Positions 1-9,222 of a stretch of DNA of 64,000 nucleotides are shown here, piece after piece. A program made the position numbers and the translations under genes. The notes beneath the pieces were generated by a model, which had not been told where the DNA came from, made no database searches, and saw only the letters and a program-made list of their open reading frames with translations. The stretch's first letter is position 1. Each line of letters starts with the position of its first letter. Source of the DNA: Hymenobacter sp. GOD-10R (GTDB lineage Bacteria; Bacteroidota; Bacteroidia; Cytophagales; Hymenobacteraceae); assembly GCF_035609205.1 (NCBI RefSeq), contig NZ_CP141184.1, forward strand, positions 3,624,501 to 3,688,500, read 5' to 3'.

Positions 1-39
1 TTCCTTAGCCACTCAGTTACTCAGCTACTTCGTCCTGTC
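1..39. repeat. possible end of an intergenic inverted repeat
   Basis: The stretch at about 10-24 (actcagttactcag) nearly matches one arm of the inverted repeat at 59003-59060 (actcagtcactcag). It lies just downstream of the susC stop codon. Only one arm is in the window, so the element is a guess. A SusD gene, the usual partner of SusC, would be expected beyond this edge. Confidence 0.3.
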
Positions 40-3000
40 TTAGAAGCCTAGGTTGAGGCCTACAATGAAGGACCGCGTGAAAGGATAGTTCACGCCGTTA
101 CCACCAGACGTGCCACCGCTCGTGTTGTTGGGGTTACCGCCGGTGAAGGCAATACCGCCAGGCTGGCTTGCGTCGAGGCGCGTCGAGTAAGACAAGGCAT
201 CGGGGTCGATGGCTTTGTTAGCCTTGAAGAACGGATCCTTTGCCCAGAGCAGGGGGTTTTGCACTTGCACGTAAACACGTGCATTGCTCATGAAAGCTCG
301 CTTCGCCCAAGCGGTTGGCAGTGCATAACCTAGGTCAATGCTACGCACTTTGATGAAGGTACCGTTCCGGTATGCCAAGGTCTGTCCGTACGTGGGCCAC
401 TCGGTTGCGCGGGAGGACTGGTCAGGCTGCGGGTACTCGTTGCTGGGGTTAGTGGCCGTCCAGTAGTTCAGGTTCACCTGGTTGCGCCGCCCCGTGTTGG
501 TGGTGAAGTAGTTCGGCCCGAACAAGGTCGGATCCACCACCGTCGCCCCGACCCGCGTCAGCGCCACCAGCGTCAGGTCGAAGCCTTTGTACTTGAAGCG
601 GTTGGTCAAACCCGCCTCGAACTTGGGCTGGCGGCTGCCTACAATCACGCGGTCATTGGAGTTGATCACCCCATTGTTGTCCACATCAGCCACCTTGATC
701 TGCCCGGGCTTGGAGTTGTACTTCTTGGCCTGGTCAGCTTCCGAGGTTTGCCAGATGCCGAGCTTCTTGTAGTCATAGAACACGTACAAGGGCTGGCCGA
801 TGAAGCGCTGGTTGCCGATGTCACTGAGCTTGTTGCCGCTGGCATCGTTCAACCCCAGGTCCAGTACCTTCTCCCGGTTCACGGTGAAGTTCCAGTCCGT
901 GCTCCATTCGAAGCCGCTTGTGGTCCGCACGTTCACCGTAGAGAGTGACACCTCGATACCGCGGTTTTGGGTCTGACCCACGTTGCGCACGTAAGAGCTA
1001 TAGCCGCTGGCCGTTGGTAGCGCGTCAGGCAGCAACAGGTCGCTGGTGCGCTGCTGATACACTTCCACCGAACCCGTGATACGGTTTTGCAGGAAGCCGA
1101 AATCCAAGCCAAAGTTGGTCGTCGTTGTGTATTCCCAGCCTAGGTTGCCGTTCGGGATGCTGTTCGGTACTACGCCTACTGCGCCAGTCGCGCCGTAGTT
1201 ATAGTAGCCGTTACCGATGCCCGAGCCTAGCGCTCCGAGAGTCTGGTAAGGGTTCACCGCTGTGCTACCCACGCGGCCCAAGCTAGCCCGGAACTTCAGG
1301 TTGCTAAGCCACGCCTGATCTTGCAGGAACGACTCATTGGCAATGTTCCACGCTACGGCTGCAGAAGGGAAAGCCTTGTACTTATTGCCTGGCGCCAAAC
1401 GCGAAGAGCCGTCAACGCGCACGGTTAAGGTAGCCGAGTAGCGGTTATCATAGGCGTAGTTTGCGCGGCCCATGTAGGAGATAATATCCCAACGCTGCTG
1501 ACTGCTGCTAGCCGAGCTAGGCGTACCAGCACCTAGGTTATTGTATAGCTGGTAGTTAGCCAACAAATTACGAGCTCCAACGCTAGAGTTATCGAAGCGG
1601 TAGCCCTGCCAGCTGTATAGGCCCGTAAAGTTCACATCGTGCTTACCGAAGCTGCGGTTATACGTCAGGATGTTTTCGGTCAGCAGGTTGAAGGCTAAGT
1701 TAGACGAACGCGAAGCCGTGCTCTGTCCTCCGCCGTTTTGCGGGGTGTATGAAGCGTAGAAGGTGCCGTTGTTCTCGGAGCGCACATCCAGACCTAGGTT
1801 CAAGCGGTAGTCTAGGCCTTTCAGAATGTTTACCTGCCCGTATAGGCTGTTGAAGGTACGGATCCGGCGACTCTGGTCTTTGTGCGCGTTATCGGCGTAC
1901 AAGGTGAGCGGGTTCGATCCGGCCGTGTCTCCGTTCGGGTACAGAACCTGATTGCCGTTAGCATCCGTAGTAGAAGCCAGCGGGCTAGTTGTCAAAATCT
2001 GGTTTAGAATGCCGACGTTCGGGTCGTCCGACACGTTGAACGTGTTCAGCGTGTTCACCCCAACTTTCACCCGTTTGCCAATTTGTTGGTCAAGGGTACC
2101 ACGCAGCGAATAGCGCTGGTAACGTTGTACGGGGGTAATGCCCGTTTCGTCGTAGTAGCCTAGCGAGGTCGAGTACTGGGTTTGGTCCGTACCACCCGAC
2201 ACGCCAATAACGTGGTTTTGGATGTGCCCCTTTTGGAAGAGCAGTTTCTGGTAGTCCGTCGTGCGACCAGCGGCGTAGTTAGCTCGTTCGTCGTTCGTGA
2301 GGAACGTAGTAGCCGTGTTGGGGTCGTAGTTCGCGTTCTGCGCCCGGTAAGCTTCGAGGCGGTAGTTGTAGTACTCCTGCCCGTTCTGCAAATCGTAAAG
2401 GCCATACGCCTTTTTCGTGCCGTAGTAGCCGCTGTAGGTAGCGCGGGGAGCACCCGATTTACCGCGCCGAGTGGTAATCAGGATAACGCCGTTGGCACCA
2501 CGAGCACCGTAGATAGCCGTCGAAGAGGCGTCTTTCAGCACTTCCAGCGACGTAATATCGTCCGGGTTCAAGTCGTTGAGGCTACCGTCGAAGGGTACGC
2601 CATCTACTACCAGCAGCGGATCGTTGCTACCCGAGATAGAGCGGTTGCCCCGGATACGAATAACTGGGCTCTGACCAGGCGTAGTGCTGGAGTTGGAAAT
2701 CGTAACACCGGCCGCGCGACCTTGCAGGGCCTGACCAACGTTAGCCACCGGCACATCCCGCAGTTGTTCTTCCGTAACCGACGAAATAGCGCCCGTTACC
2801 TGGCTCTTCTTCTGCACACCGTAGCCCACGACCTGTACTTCATTCAGAGCGGTGGTTTCGGTAGCTAGCTTCACATCGAGCGAAGTGCGGCTGCCCACCG
2901 CAACTTCCTGCTTCAAGAAGCCAATCGAGCTGACAACTAAGATTGTGTTATCGCTGGGCACTGCTAGGCTGAAGTTACCGTTGGCGTCGGTGCCGGTGCC

Positions 3001-3195
3001 TTGGCTCGTGCCTTTCACCACAACCGTTACCCCAGGTAGACCTTCGCCATTCGTGCTCGTAACCCGCCCCGTTACGGTGCGTCCCGTTTGCGCCATCACC
3101 AACGTGGGGGTGAGGCCGAGTAATGATAAAACTACTGCGCCGCGCGCCACTGGTTGCCCGAAGCGGAGCATAGCAGCATATAGAGGTGCTTTCAT
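40..3195 (-). CDS. SusC/RagA-family TonB-linked outer membrane transporter
   Basis: This is an outer membrane beta-barrel that imports oligosaccharides using TonB energy, normally capped by a SusD lipoprotein. A signal peptide covers about residues 1-35 (cleavage near VMAQ). A carboxypeptidase-regulatory-like domain follows at about 38-112, then the TonB plug at about 118-248 with the SusC signature YGARGANGVILITTRRGKSG, and the barrel to the C-terminal Phe. The length of 1051 residues is normal for the family. The gene lies 56 bases after an SDR gene and downstream of aguA and uxuA on the same strand, so the likely substrate is a glucuronic-acid-containing xylan oligomer (inference from context). 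SusD is not in the window. Family call firm, substrate tentative. Confidence 0.95.
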   Translation of the reverse strand: MKAPLYAAMLRFGQPVARGAVVLSLLGLTPTLVMAQTGRTVTGRVTSTNGEGLPGVTVVVKGTSQGTGTDANGNFSLAVPSDNTILVVSSIGFLKQEVAVGSRTSLDVKLATETTALNEVQVVGYGVQKKSQVTGAISSVTEEQLRDVPVANVGQALQGRAAGVTISNSSTTPGQSPVIRIRGNRSISGSNDPLLVVDGVPFDGSLNDLNPDDITSLEVLKDASSTAIYGARGANGVILITTRRGKSGAPRATYSGYYGTKKAYGLYDLQNGQEYYNYRLEAYRAQNANYDPNTATTFLTNDERANYAAGRTTDYQKLLFQKGHIQNHVIGVSGGTDQTQYSTSLGYYDETGITPVQRYQRYSLRGTLDQQIGKRVKVGVNTLNTFNVSDDPNVGILNQILTTSPLASTTDANGNQVLYPNGDTAGSNPLTLYADNAHKDQSRRIRTFNSLYGQVNILKGLDYRLNLGLDVRSENNGTFYASYTPQNGGGQSTASRSSNLAFNLLTENILTYNRSFGKHDVNFTGLYSWQGYRFDNSSVGARNLLANYQLYNNLGAGTPSSASSSQQRWDIISYMGRANYAYDNRYSATLTVRVDGSSRLAPGNKYKAFPSAAVAWNIANESFLQDQAWLSNLKFRASLGRVGSTAVNPYQTLGALGSGIGNGYYNYGATGAVGVVPNSIPNGNLGWEYTTTTNFGLDFGFLQNRITGSVEVYQQRTSDLLLPDALPTASGYSSYVRNVGQTQNRGIEVSLSTVNVRTTSGFEWSTDWNFTVNREKVLDLGLNDASGNKLSDIGNQRFIGQPLYVFYDYKKLGIWQTSEADQAKKYNSKPGQIKVADVDNNGVINSNDRVIVGSRQPKFEAGLTNRFKYKGFDLTLVALTRVGATVVDPTLFGPNYFTTNTGRRNQVNLNYWTATNPSNEYPQPDQSSRATEWPTYGQTLAYRNGTFIKVRSIDLGYALPTAWAKRAFMSNARVYVQVQNPLLWAKDPFFKANKAIDPDALSYSTRLDASQPGGIAFTGGNPNNTSGGTSGGNGVNYPFTRSFIVGLNLGF

Positions 3196-3251
3196 AATAG
3201 GTGGGAAATGTTTTGTGGGAAAAACTCTTGACTGTGGGAAAAATTCTTAAC

Positions 3252-4055
3252 CTAAAAACCAATTGAATTGCCGCCATCAACTGGCAGCGAGGCACCCGTG
3301 ATGTAACGGGCGGCATCGGAGGCAAGGAACACGGCCGCGTGGCCGATGTCTTCGGGTTTGCCGAACTTACCCATAGGCGTGCGGCGCATGGCTCGGTCGC
3401 GGCGTTCGGGGTCGTTGTTCATGGCCGTGCGGCTCATTTCTGTTTCGATGAAGCCGGGGGCAATGGCATTCACTCGCACGTTGGCGCCCGAAAATTCGGA
3501 GGCGAGCACCTTTACCATGCCTTCTACCGCCGACTTGGAAGCAGCGTAGGCTACTACTCGGTCGATGCCGTAGTAGGCGGCCATCGACGAAATCATCAGG
3601 ATGACGCCGCTCTTACGGGCTACCATCTGCTTGGCGCAGGCCCGTGTGAGGGAAAACACCGAGTTTAGGTTAGTGTGAATAATACGATTAAACTCTTCGT
3701 CGGTCACTTCCAGCGCGGGCTTTTTCATGTTGATGCCAGCGTTGTTCACCAGAATATCGAGTGGCCCCCAGGCATCCTCGATCTGCTTCACCAAGCCCTC
3801 GAGTGAACCTAGCTCACCCACATCGTTGATGAGGTATTCGGCCGAAGTACCTAGCCCCTCAACGGCATCTTTCAGCGGCTGTTCGCGCCGCCCCGTGATA
3901 ACCACACGAGCACCCGCCTGTACCATACAACGGGCAATTTCCAGACCGATGCCGCTACCGCCGCCCGTAATCAGAGCGAGTTTACCCTCCAGGGAAAAAG
4001 GGTTTGGTTGCGTCATCGTATCGGTGTGGTTCGTATGATTTTCGAAGTGCTCCAT
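3252..4055 (-). CDS. SDR-family oxidoreductase, probable D-mannonate/fructuronate oxidoreductase
   Basis: This is a classical short-chain dehydrogenase with a Rossmann TGGGSGIG at residues 30-37, NNAG at 104-107 and the catalytic Ser156/157, Tyr170, Lys174. It ends with the usual VDGG segment. The best general match by eye is the gluconate 5-dehydrogenase type. Sitting beside mannonate dehydratase and alpha-glucuronidase, it most plausibly reduces fructuronate to mannonate, the step done by UxuB elsewhere; no UxuB homologue is present. That role is inferred from context. Translation may really begin at Met14 (4016), because MTQPNPFSLEGK is a typical SDR start and residues 1-13 look unconserved. 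It is likely co-transcribed with aguA, 126 bases upstream. Confidence 0.85.
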   Translation of the reverse strand: MEHFENHTNHTDTMTQPNPFSLEGKLALITGGGSGIGLEIARCMVQAGARVVITGRREQPLKDAVEGLGTSAEYLINDVGELGSLEGLVKQIEDAWGPLDILVNNAGINMKKPALEVTDEEFNRIIHTNLNSVFSLTRACAKQMVARKSGVILMISSMAAYYGIDRVVAYAASKSAVEGMVKVLASEFSGANVRVNAIAPGFIETEMSRTAMNNDPERRDRAMRRTPMGKFGKPEDIGHAAVFLASDAARYITGASLPVDGGNSIGF

Positions 4056-4181
4056 GTCGGTATGCTATTCAATTAAAATGGGTGTTCAATTCTCGGGCAG
4101 GCTTTACCTGCAGCCAGCTTTTGGTTCGCCTAGTGCGTTTGCACAAGAGTTATTCTGAAGGAGGTCAGTTGCTAAAGCGGC

Positions 4182-6332
4182 TTACCGCATCTGGTAGATA
4201 TCCACGATCTGCTTCACGGCTTCCAGCGAGCGTTCGGGTGGGGCAAAGGGAGCCGGAATCGGCTGCTTGGCGAACGTTTGGAAGTAGAGCACGCAGGCAT
4301 CGCGCCACCAGATGGCTTCTTTGTGTTGCGCTTGGAGGCGAGCAGCCACATCGGCGTACAGGGCCGGGTCAACGGCCGGTTTCACTTGGGTCCATTGCTG
4401 CTGCATCCACACCACCGAGTCGGCGCCGGTGTAGTAGCGGTAGCAGAGCTCGTTCCAGAGCGTGCGGCCGGTGCTGAGCGGCTGCTTCCACGGCACGTGG
4501 TGGAACCACAGCAAGTAATTGAGCGGACAGGTTTTGGCGTCACCCCACATTTGCTGCACTTCAGGCTTATACAAGCTAAGTGCATTGCTGCCCTTGGCCG
4601 TGCGGTCGAAACCTAGGCCGATAGAGTCGGCTTTGTGATAATACACCGCGGTCCAGTCGGGGCGGGCACTTTTAGAGAGCCACGGCTCGGGGCCATAATG
4701 CACCGTTTGCCCCATGATGTGGTGTAGGCCGAGCGGCATGGTGTAGCGCACATAGATGTCGCGCGATTTTACCAGCAGATTCGTGATCGTACTCACTGCC
4801 TTCGGCTCGCTTGTCAGCGTCATTCGGGTCCATTCCTTGGCAAGTGCTTCCGACGACAGCGTGTGGTCCCAAGCTAGGCGGCCGTAGGCGTACCAGTTGG
4901 CTTGCCCCATCGGGTGCCCAGTCCAGTTGCGGTCGGAGCCGATGTTAGCCACACCTGCAATACCGCTGATCTGGTGATTGTCAACGCTGCCATCGACCAC
5001 CTTGGCTACCGTCGAGCCTTTGCCTTTGGAATATGTATCTGTTTCTAAGCACTCTTTAATAAGTGGGCCTAGGTACACCATGTGCGTAGCAAAACCTAGG
5101 TACTCCTGCGTGAGCTGCACTTCCAGCACGAGCGGCGTGCTTGGCATTGCACCAAACAGCGGGTGAAATGGCTCCCGCGCCATAAAGTCAATGGGACCGT
5201 TCTTAACCTGTACTAGTGCTTTGGCCGCAAACTTCCCATCTAGTGGCTTAAACTCCTCATAGGCTTCCTTGAACCGGTCGCCGTTGGAGTTGGCTTTGTA
5301 CACAAAGGCCCGCCACATAACGATGCCATCGTGCTGACCTAGGGCTTCGGTGAGCATGTTGGCTCCCTCCGCGTGGTTGCGGCCGTAATCTTGCGGGCCG
5401 GGCTCCCCTTCCGAATTTGCTTTCACCAGAAAGCCTCCGAAGTCGGGAATGGTCTTGTAGATTTCGTTTGTTTTGTCGGTCCACCAGCTGCGCACTTTCG
5501 GATCGAGCGGATCGGAAGTAGGCAGGCCACCCAGCGTTTTGGGCGCTGCCCAAAATACCGATAAGTACACCCGAATACCGTAGGCCCGGAACACCTTAGC
5601 TAGCGCTGCCACTTTGCGCAAATACTCTGGTGTGAGATACCGAGCACTGGCATTCACGTTATTGATTACCACACCGTTAATCCCGATTGAGGCATTTGCG
5701 CGGGCATAGTCCTGGTAGCGCGGATCAAGTAACTCCGGTAGTTCGTACCACTTCCAGATAGAAGATCCGGCGTAACCGCGCTCTACGGTACCATTGGGGT
5801 TGTCCCAATGATTCAGCATGCGATACTCGATTTTGGGGGTACTCGTGAGAGCTAGGTTAGCGAGCGACTGCCGGGTTTGGAGTTGGCGCAACAGGGCAAA
5901 CGTGCCATAGAGCACCGCCGCATCCGTTGGGCCGGCAACTACTACATTTCCCTTCTCCGAGCGAAGGCTATACCCCTCTTTGCTTAGCTTCTTGAGCCGA
6001 TCGTTTGCGGTAACGTTTGCAGCTGAATTAACGCGCAAAATGATTCCGCCTTGCTTTTTGGCGGGTCCTGTCAGCACCGAAACTGGCTGCCCTAACAGGC
6101 CTTTCAGGCCAAGTTGCAGTTCTTTTACTGCTGATTGTAGCACAGGCGACGAAGCACCTTCAATGGCGATAAACTGCGTCGCCTGCTGATAGGCTTTGCG
6201 CTGAGCAGCATCTTGAATCAAATCATACTTCAGCCACAATCGGTAGCCGTCGTCGGCCACACTACGGTGCGCTCCAACGACAAGCAACAGAAATAATAGC
6301 GAACGAAGCACGGTAGTAGAACGTGAGAGCAC
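4182..6332 (-). CDS. aguA: alpha-glucuronidase, GH67
   Basis: The enzyme removes 4-O-methyl-glucuronic acid from xylo-oligosaccharides after endoxylanase cleavage. Residues 1-26 form a signal peptide (SLLFLLLVVGAHRSVA), so it acts in the periplasm or is exported. The N-terminal beta-sandwich domain is followed by the catalytic barrel with the hallmark KANSEGEPGPQDYGR. By comparison with characterised GH67 enzymes, Glu308 is the probable acid and Asp382 and Glu410 (LTQEYLG) the base pair; their spacing fits the family. The length of 716 residues is normal. It starts six bases after the uxuA stop, so the two are surely co-transcribed. The glucuronate released would need UxaC isomerase, which is not seen here. 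Confidence 0.95.
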   Translation of the reverse strand: MLSRSTTVLRSLLFLLLVVGAHRSVADDGYRLWLKYDLIQDAAQRKAYQQATQFIAIEGASSPVLQSAVKELQLGLKGLLGQPVSVLTGPAKKQGGIILRVNSAANVTANDRLKKLSKEGYSLRSEKGNVVVAGPTDAAVLYGTFALLRQLQTRQSLANLALTSTPKIEYRMLNHWDNPNGTVERGYAGSSIWKWYELPELLDPRYQDYARANASIGINGVVINNVNASARYLTPEYLRKVAALAKVFRAYGIRVYLSVFWAAPKTLGGLPTSDPLDPKVRSWWTDKTNEIYKTIPDFGGFLVKANSEGEPGPQDYGRNHAEGANMLTEALGQHDGIVMWRAFVYKANSNGDRFKEAYEEFKPLDGKFAAKALVQVKNGPIDFMAREPFHPLFGAMPSTPLVLEVQLTQEYLGFATHMVYLGPLIKECLETDTYSKGKGSTVAKVVDGSVDNHQISGIAGVANIGSDRNWTGHPMGQANWYAYGRLAWDHTLSSEALAKEWTRMTLTSEPKAVSTITNLLVKSRDIYVRYTMPLGLHHIMGQTVHYGPEPWLSKSARPDWTAVYYHKADSIGLGFDRTAKGSNALSLYKPEVQQMWGDAKTCPLNYLLWFHHVPWKQPLSTGRTLWNELCYRYYTGADSVVWMQQQWTQVKPAVDPALYADVAARLQAQHKEAIWWRDACVLYFQTFAKQPIPAPFAPPERSLEAVKQIVDIYQMR

Positions 6333-6338
6333 TGAGAA

Positions 6339-7577
6339 CTAGTAGTTGGTAGCAGTCATAAACTCAGCGGGAGCTACATCGGCAGCTAAGGAGCGGCGAA
6401 TACCTAGCTCCAAACCGCGCAACTCAGCCAAGCCCCGTAAACGACCGATGGCAGAATAGCCGGGGTACGTTTTCTTGTGTAGGTCGTCGAGCATCTGGTG
6501 ACCGTGGTCAGGACGCATCGGGATAGACAGGTTGCCACTGCCTTCCTGCTGACGGCGTAGTTCCTCTAACACCAGCTCACGCACTACGGCATACATATCC
6601 ACGTCGCCTGCTAAGTGGTCGGCTTCGTGGAAGTTGCGTGGGTTTTCCTCCCGCTTTGTAGCGCGCAGATGGATAAAGTGAATGCGCTGGCCTAGGCGCC
6701 GTACGATGCCGGGCAGATCGTTATCGAAGCGAACACCTAGTGAGCCAGTGCAGTATGTGATGCCATTGGCAGGAGCATCATAAGCAGCCATTAATTCCGC
6801 CAGATCGGCCTCGGTGCTCACCACGCGGGGCAAGCCTAGCAGCGGATACGGCGGATCATCCGGGTGAATGCAGAGGTTGATGCCTACTTCGGTAGCTACT
6901 GGTCCTACCTCTCTAATAAAGTGAAATAGGTTTTGCTTCAGGGTTTGACTGTCAATAGCCGCGTATTGATCAAGCAATCCTTGGAAGCCAGCTAGTTCAA
7001 ATGCTTCTTCGGAGCCAGGTAGACCTAGCAGTACCGTGTTGGTCAACTCAGCTATTTGGTCAGCACTCATATCGCTGAACTGTTGCTGGGCCGCAGCTTT
7101 TACCGCTGGCTCGTAATCAGCTTCTGCACCGGGGCGCTTCAGGATATACAGATCGAACAAAGCGAAATCTTGCCATACGAAGCGCAATGCCCTTGAACCG
7201 TCGGGCATCTCGTAATTTATGTTGGTCCGCGACCAATCCAGCACGGGCATAAAGTTGTAGCATACCGTCTGGATGCCACAAAGAGCAAGGTTGCGCAGTG
7301 ACTGCTTATAGTTCTGTATGTACTCCGCGCGCGAGGGCAGCCCTTTTTTAATGTCTTCGTGCACGGGCAAACTCTCAACTACGGCCCAATGCAAAGGAGT
7401 ATACTGCTGGTTGTCTACCTCAATTAAGCTCTGGCGGAATTTGATATCCTCTACTGACCATACAGCCCCTACAGGCAGTTGGTGTAGCGCCGTTACGACC
7501 CCAGTGCAACCTGCTTGACGAATGGCAGAGAGTGACACTGGATCATTCGGTCCAAACCAACGCATTGTGTGCAACAT
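6339..7577 (-). CDS. uxuA: mannonate dehydratase
   Basis: This enzyme dehydrates D-mannonate to 2-keto-3-deoxygluconate in hexuronate breakdown and acts in the cytoplasm. The 412-residue protein begins MLHTMRWFGP, typical of UxuA, and carries the family segments CYNFMPVLDW (about residue 106), INLCIHPDDPP (mid-protein, metal and substrate region), FIHLRATKRE and IPMRPDHGHQM near the C-terminus. It is the first gene of the minus-strand operon uxuA-aguA-SDR-susC. Its upstream gap contains a LacI-type operator palindrome, so induction by release of the divergent LacI-family regulator is likely. No oddities seen. Confidence 0.97.
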   Translation of the reverse strand: MLHTMRWFGPNDPVSLSAIRQAGCTGVVTALHQLPVGAVWSVEDIKFRQSLIEVDNQQYTPLHWAVVESLPVHEDIKKGLPSRAEYIQNYKQSLRNLALCGIQTVCYNFMPVLDWSRTNINYEMPDGSRALRFVWQDFALFDLYILKRPGAEADYEPAVKAAAQQQFSDMSADQIAELTNTVLLGLPGSEEAFELAGFQGLLDQYAAIDSQTLKQNLFHFIREVGPVATEVGINLCIHPDDPPYPLLGLPRVVSTEADLAELMAAYDAPANGITYCTGSLGVRFDNDLPGIVRRLGQRIHFIHLRATKREENPRNFHEADHLAGDVDMYAVVRELVLEELRRQQEGSGNLSIPMRPDHGHQMLDDLHKKTYPGYSAIGRLRGLAELRGLELGIRRSLAADVAPAEFMTATNY

Positions 7578-7720
7578 ACTCTGTTGTTTTATTAAAAAAA
7601 TACAATTACAACTATACCTATCCCTTAACTAGTGCTTTGCTGAGAGAGAGGCGTCGTAAAGGATCAGGAGTGATTTTCTTTTCGAAGATAAGTCAGTATT
7701 TAGCTCAAAAACCAGTACTA

Positions 7721-7736
7721 AAACGTTTCCGAAAGC
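7721..7736. promoter_or_regulatory. possible second, weaker LacI-type operator
   Basis: The sequence aaacgtttccgaaagc resembles half of the strong operator 34 bases away, with an imperfect second half. Paired operators permit looping in LacI-type systems; whether that happens here is unknown. Confidence 0.4.
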
Positions 7737-7754
7737 CCAAATATAAAACAAAAA

Positions 7755-7786
7755 TATCACAACCGTTTCCGGAAACGGTTGTGATA
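7755..7786. promoter_or_regulatory. LacI-family operator, perfect 32-bp palindrome
   Basis: The core aaccgtttccggaaacggtt is symmetrical about 7770/7771, and symmetry continues outward to 7755 and 7786 without mismatch. The core fits the LacI/GalR-type operator pattern with a central CG. It lies about 180 bases upstream of uxuA and 120 bases upstream of the LacI-family gene, so it probably controls both. Confidence 0.85.
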
Positions 7787-7906
7787 GGTAAAGTAAAGAA
7801 TAATTTCTTAAAAAAAATTTAGAAGATTATCTTCGAATAATCAAAAGAAGCTTTCCGCAAGGTTTGTGTGTAACTTCGTCTTCCTTATTGATAATACAAT
7901 TCCTAT

Positions 7907-9085
7907 ATGATCAAGTGCACAAAGTGCGGACTTGCCGACGGCGTCATGCGTGCTGGCTTCATTCGGGGGCGACAACGCTTCTTTTGCAAGGCATGCGATT
8001 ACCACTTCACCGACGTCAAAACGGCACCGGCGCCGGAGCGCAAACGTCACCAGACAACGATCGGTGATGTTGCGAAAGCATTAGGAGTAGCTTCTTCTAC
8101 GGTATCACGGGCGCTGAATGGGCACACGGATATTAGCCCTACTACCCGACAGGCCATTTTGGAAGTAGCACGGCAGCTCGACTATCAGCCTAGCTTGCTA
8201 GCCCAAAGCCTAAAGCGCAGCGAAACGCATACGATAGGTGTTATCATCCCCGATATTGAGCGGCCTTTCTTCGCGACGGCGGTAAGTGGTATTCAGCAAG
8301 TAGCGGCTGAGGAAGGCTACCGAGTCATGATCTGCCAGTCGAAGGAGTCGTATCAAACGGAGGTTAGCAACGTGCAAGCGCTTATTGCCAGCCGTGTGGA
8401 TGGGCTTTTAATCTGCCATTCCCGCGAGACCGAAAACTTCGACCACGTGAAGCAGGACGCCTGCCGTGGCATTCCCATCGTCCACTTCGACCGGGTATGT
8501 GACGAGGTGAACAGCGCCAAGGTTATCCTAGACGACTGGGACGGAGCCTTCGCCGTGACGGAGCATTTGATTCAGGAAGGCTGCCGCCGTATTGCGATCC
8601 TCGCGGGACCTGAGTCGCTGTTAATCAGCAAGAACCGCAAAGCTGGCTACCTTAGCGCTTTGCGCAAGCACGGCTTACAGGTGGAAAGCGACTACCAAAT
8701 TCATATCAACTTCCGCGCTGAGTCGGCTGTGGCTGCTCTAGATACTTGGCTAGCTTTGCCAAAGCCACCCGATGCTATTTTCGCCATCAACTACACCAAT
8801 GCCATCGACCTGATTCAATCGTTGAAGCAACGTGGCTTGCACGTGCCAGAAGACATTGCCGTGGTTGGCTTCGGGGATGAATTCATGGCTTCTATGATCG
8901 AGCCGGGCTTAACTACGGTTAATCTTCACCCTTACCGGATTGGGCAGCAAGCTGCTCGTCTTTTCTTGGAGCAAGTGCGGCAAAAAGATGATTTTCAGCC
9001 GCGTACGTTTGTCATCTCTGGTGATCTAGTTATTCGTAAGTCATCACTCAAGGGCCGTGGTTCAGAGTTTACCCTGACCATCTAA
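7907..9085 (+). CDS. LacI-family transcription regulator with N-terminal zinc ribbon
   Basis: Residues 50-100 hold a textbook LacI helix-turn-helix with hinge (TIGDVAKALGVASSTVSRAL). The rest is the periplasmic-binding-protein-like sensor domain (IGVIIPDIERPFFA, VDGLLICHSR, FAINYTNAIDL, VGFGDEF). Unusually, about 48 residues precede the helix-turn-helix and contain a four-cysteine zinc ribbon: C4-x2-C7-x19-C27-x2-C30 with RGRQRFFCKACDYHFT, very like the ribbon at the start of IS1-type transposase proteins. Ordinary LacI proteins begin directly with the DNA-binding domain. The start ATG at 7907 begins the ribbon, and the frame is continuous. The gene is divergent from uxuA across a strong operator and probably represses hexuronate use in the absence of ligand. 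Confidence 0.93.
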   Translation: MIKCTKCGLADGVMRAGFIRGRQRFFCKACDYHFTDVKTAPAPERKRHQTTIGDVAKALGVASSTVSRALNGHTDISPTTRQAILEVARQLDYQPSLLAQSLKRSETHTIGVIIPDIERPFFATAVSGIQQVAAEEGYRVMICQSKESYQTEVSNVQALIASRVDGLLICHSRETENFDHVKQDACRGIPIVHFDRVCDEVNSAKVILDDWDGAFAVTEHLIQEGCRRIAILAGPESLLISKNRKAGYLSALRKHGLQVESDYQIHINFRAESAVAALDTWLALPKPPDAIFAINYTNAIDLIQSLKQRGLHVPEDIAVVGFGDEFMASMIEPGLTTVNLHPYRIGQQAARLFLEQVRQKDDFQPRTFVISGDLVIRKSSLKGRGSEFTLTI

Positions 9086-9222
9086 CGCTAGGCTGTGCAT
9101 AGGTTTGCCCCGATCAATCGTAGTCTAGGTTACAGCTAATTCATTAGGAAATTTTCAAGCATAACATGGCTTTAGTATAGCGGAAATCAAGTATCTTAGA
9201 CGAAACCTGATACTTTTTCCTC

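Larger units (their letters stand above)
7578..7906. promoter_or_regulatory. divergent regulatory region between uxuA and the LacI-family gene
   Basis: This AT-rich gap separates the minus-strand uxuA operon from the plus-strand regulator. It contains a perfect LacI-type palindrome (7755-7786) and a weaker similar site (7721-7736). A short open frame that runs through the region is crossed by the operators and looks random, so no gene is called. Both divergent promoters should lie here, but I could not place them securely. Confidence 0.7.

Noticed and set aside
2182..2868. 228-codon open frame on the plus strand inside susC
   Set aside because: It lies wholly opposite the SusC plug and barrel region, whose protein motifs are convincing; the antisense product is low-complexity and has no family resemblance.
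3252..4055. this SDR gene as gluconate 5-dehydrogenase
   Set aside because: The motifs are compatible, but the neighbours are hexuronate genes, so a mannonate/fructuronate role is more likely; I kept the general call.
7532..7822. 96-codon open frame in the uxuA-lacI gap
   Set aside because: It crosses both operator sites and has a Lys/Phe/Tyr-rich AT-driven composition; no domain is recognisable.
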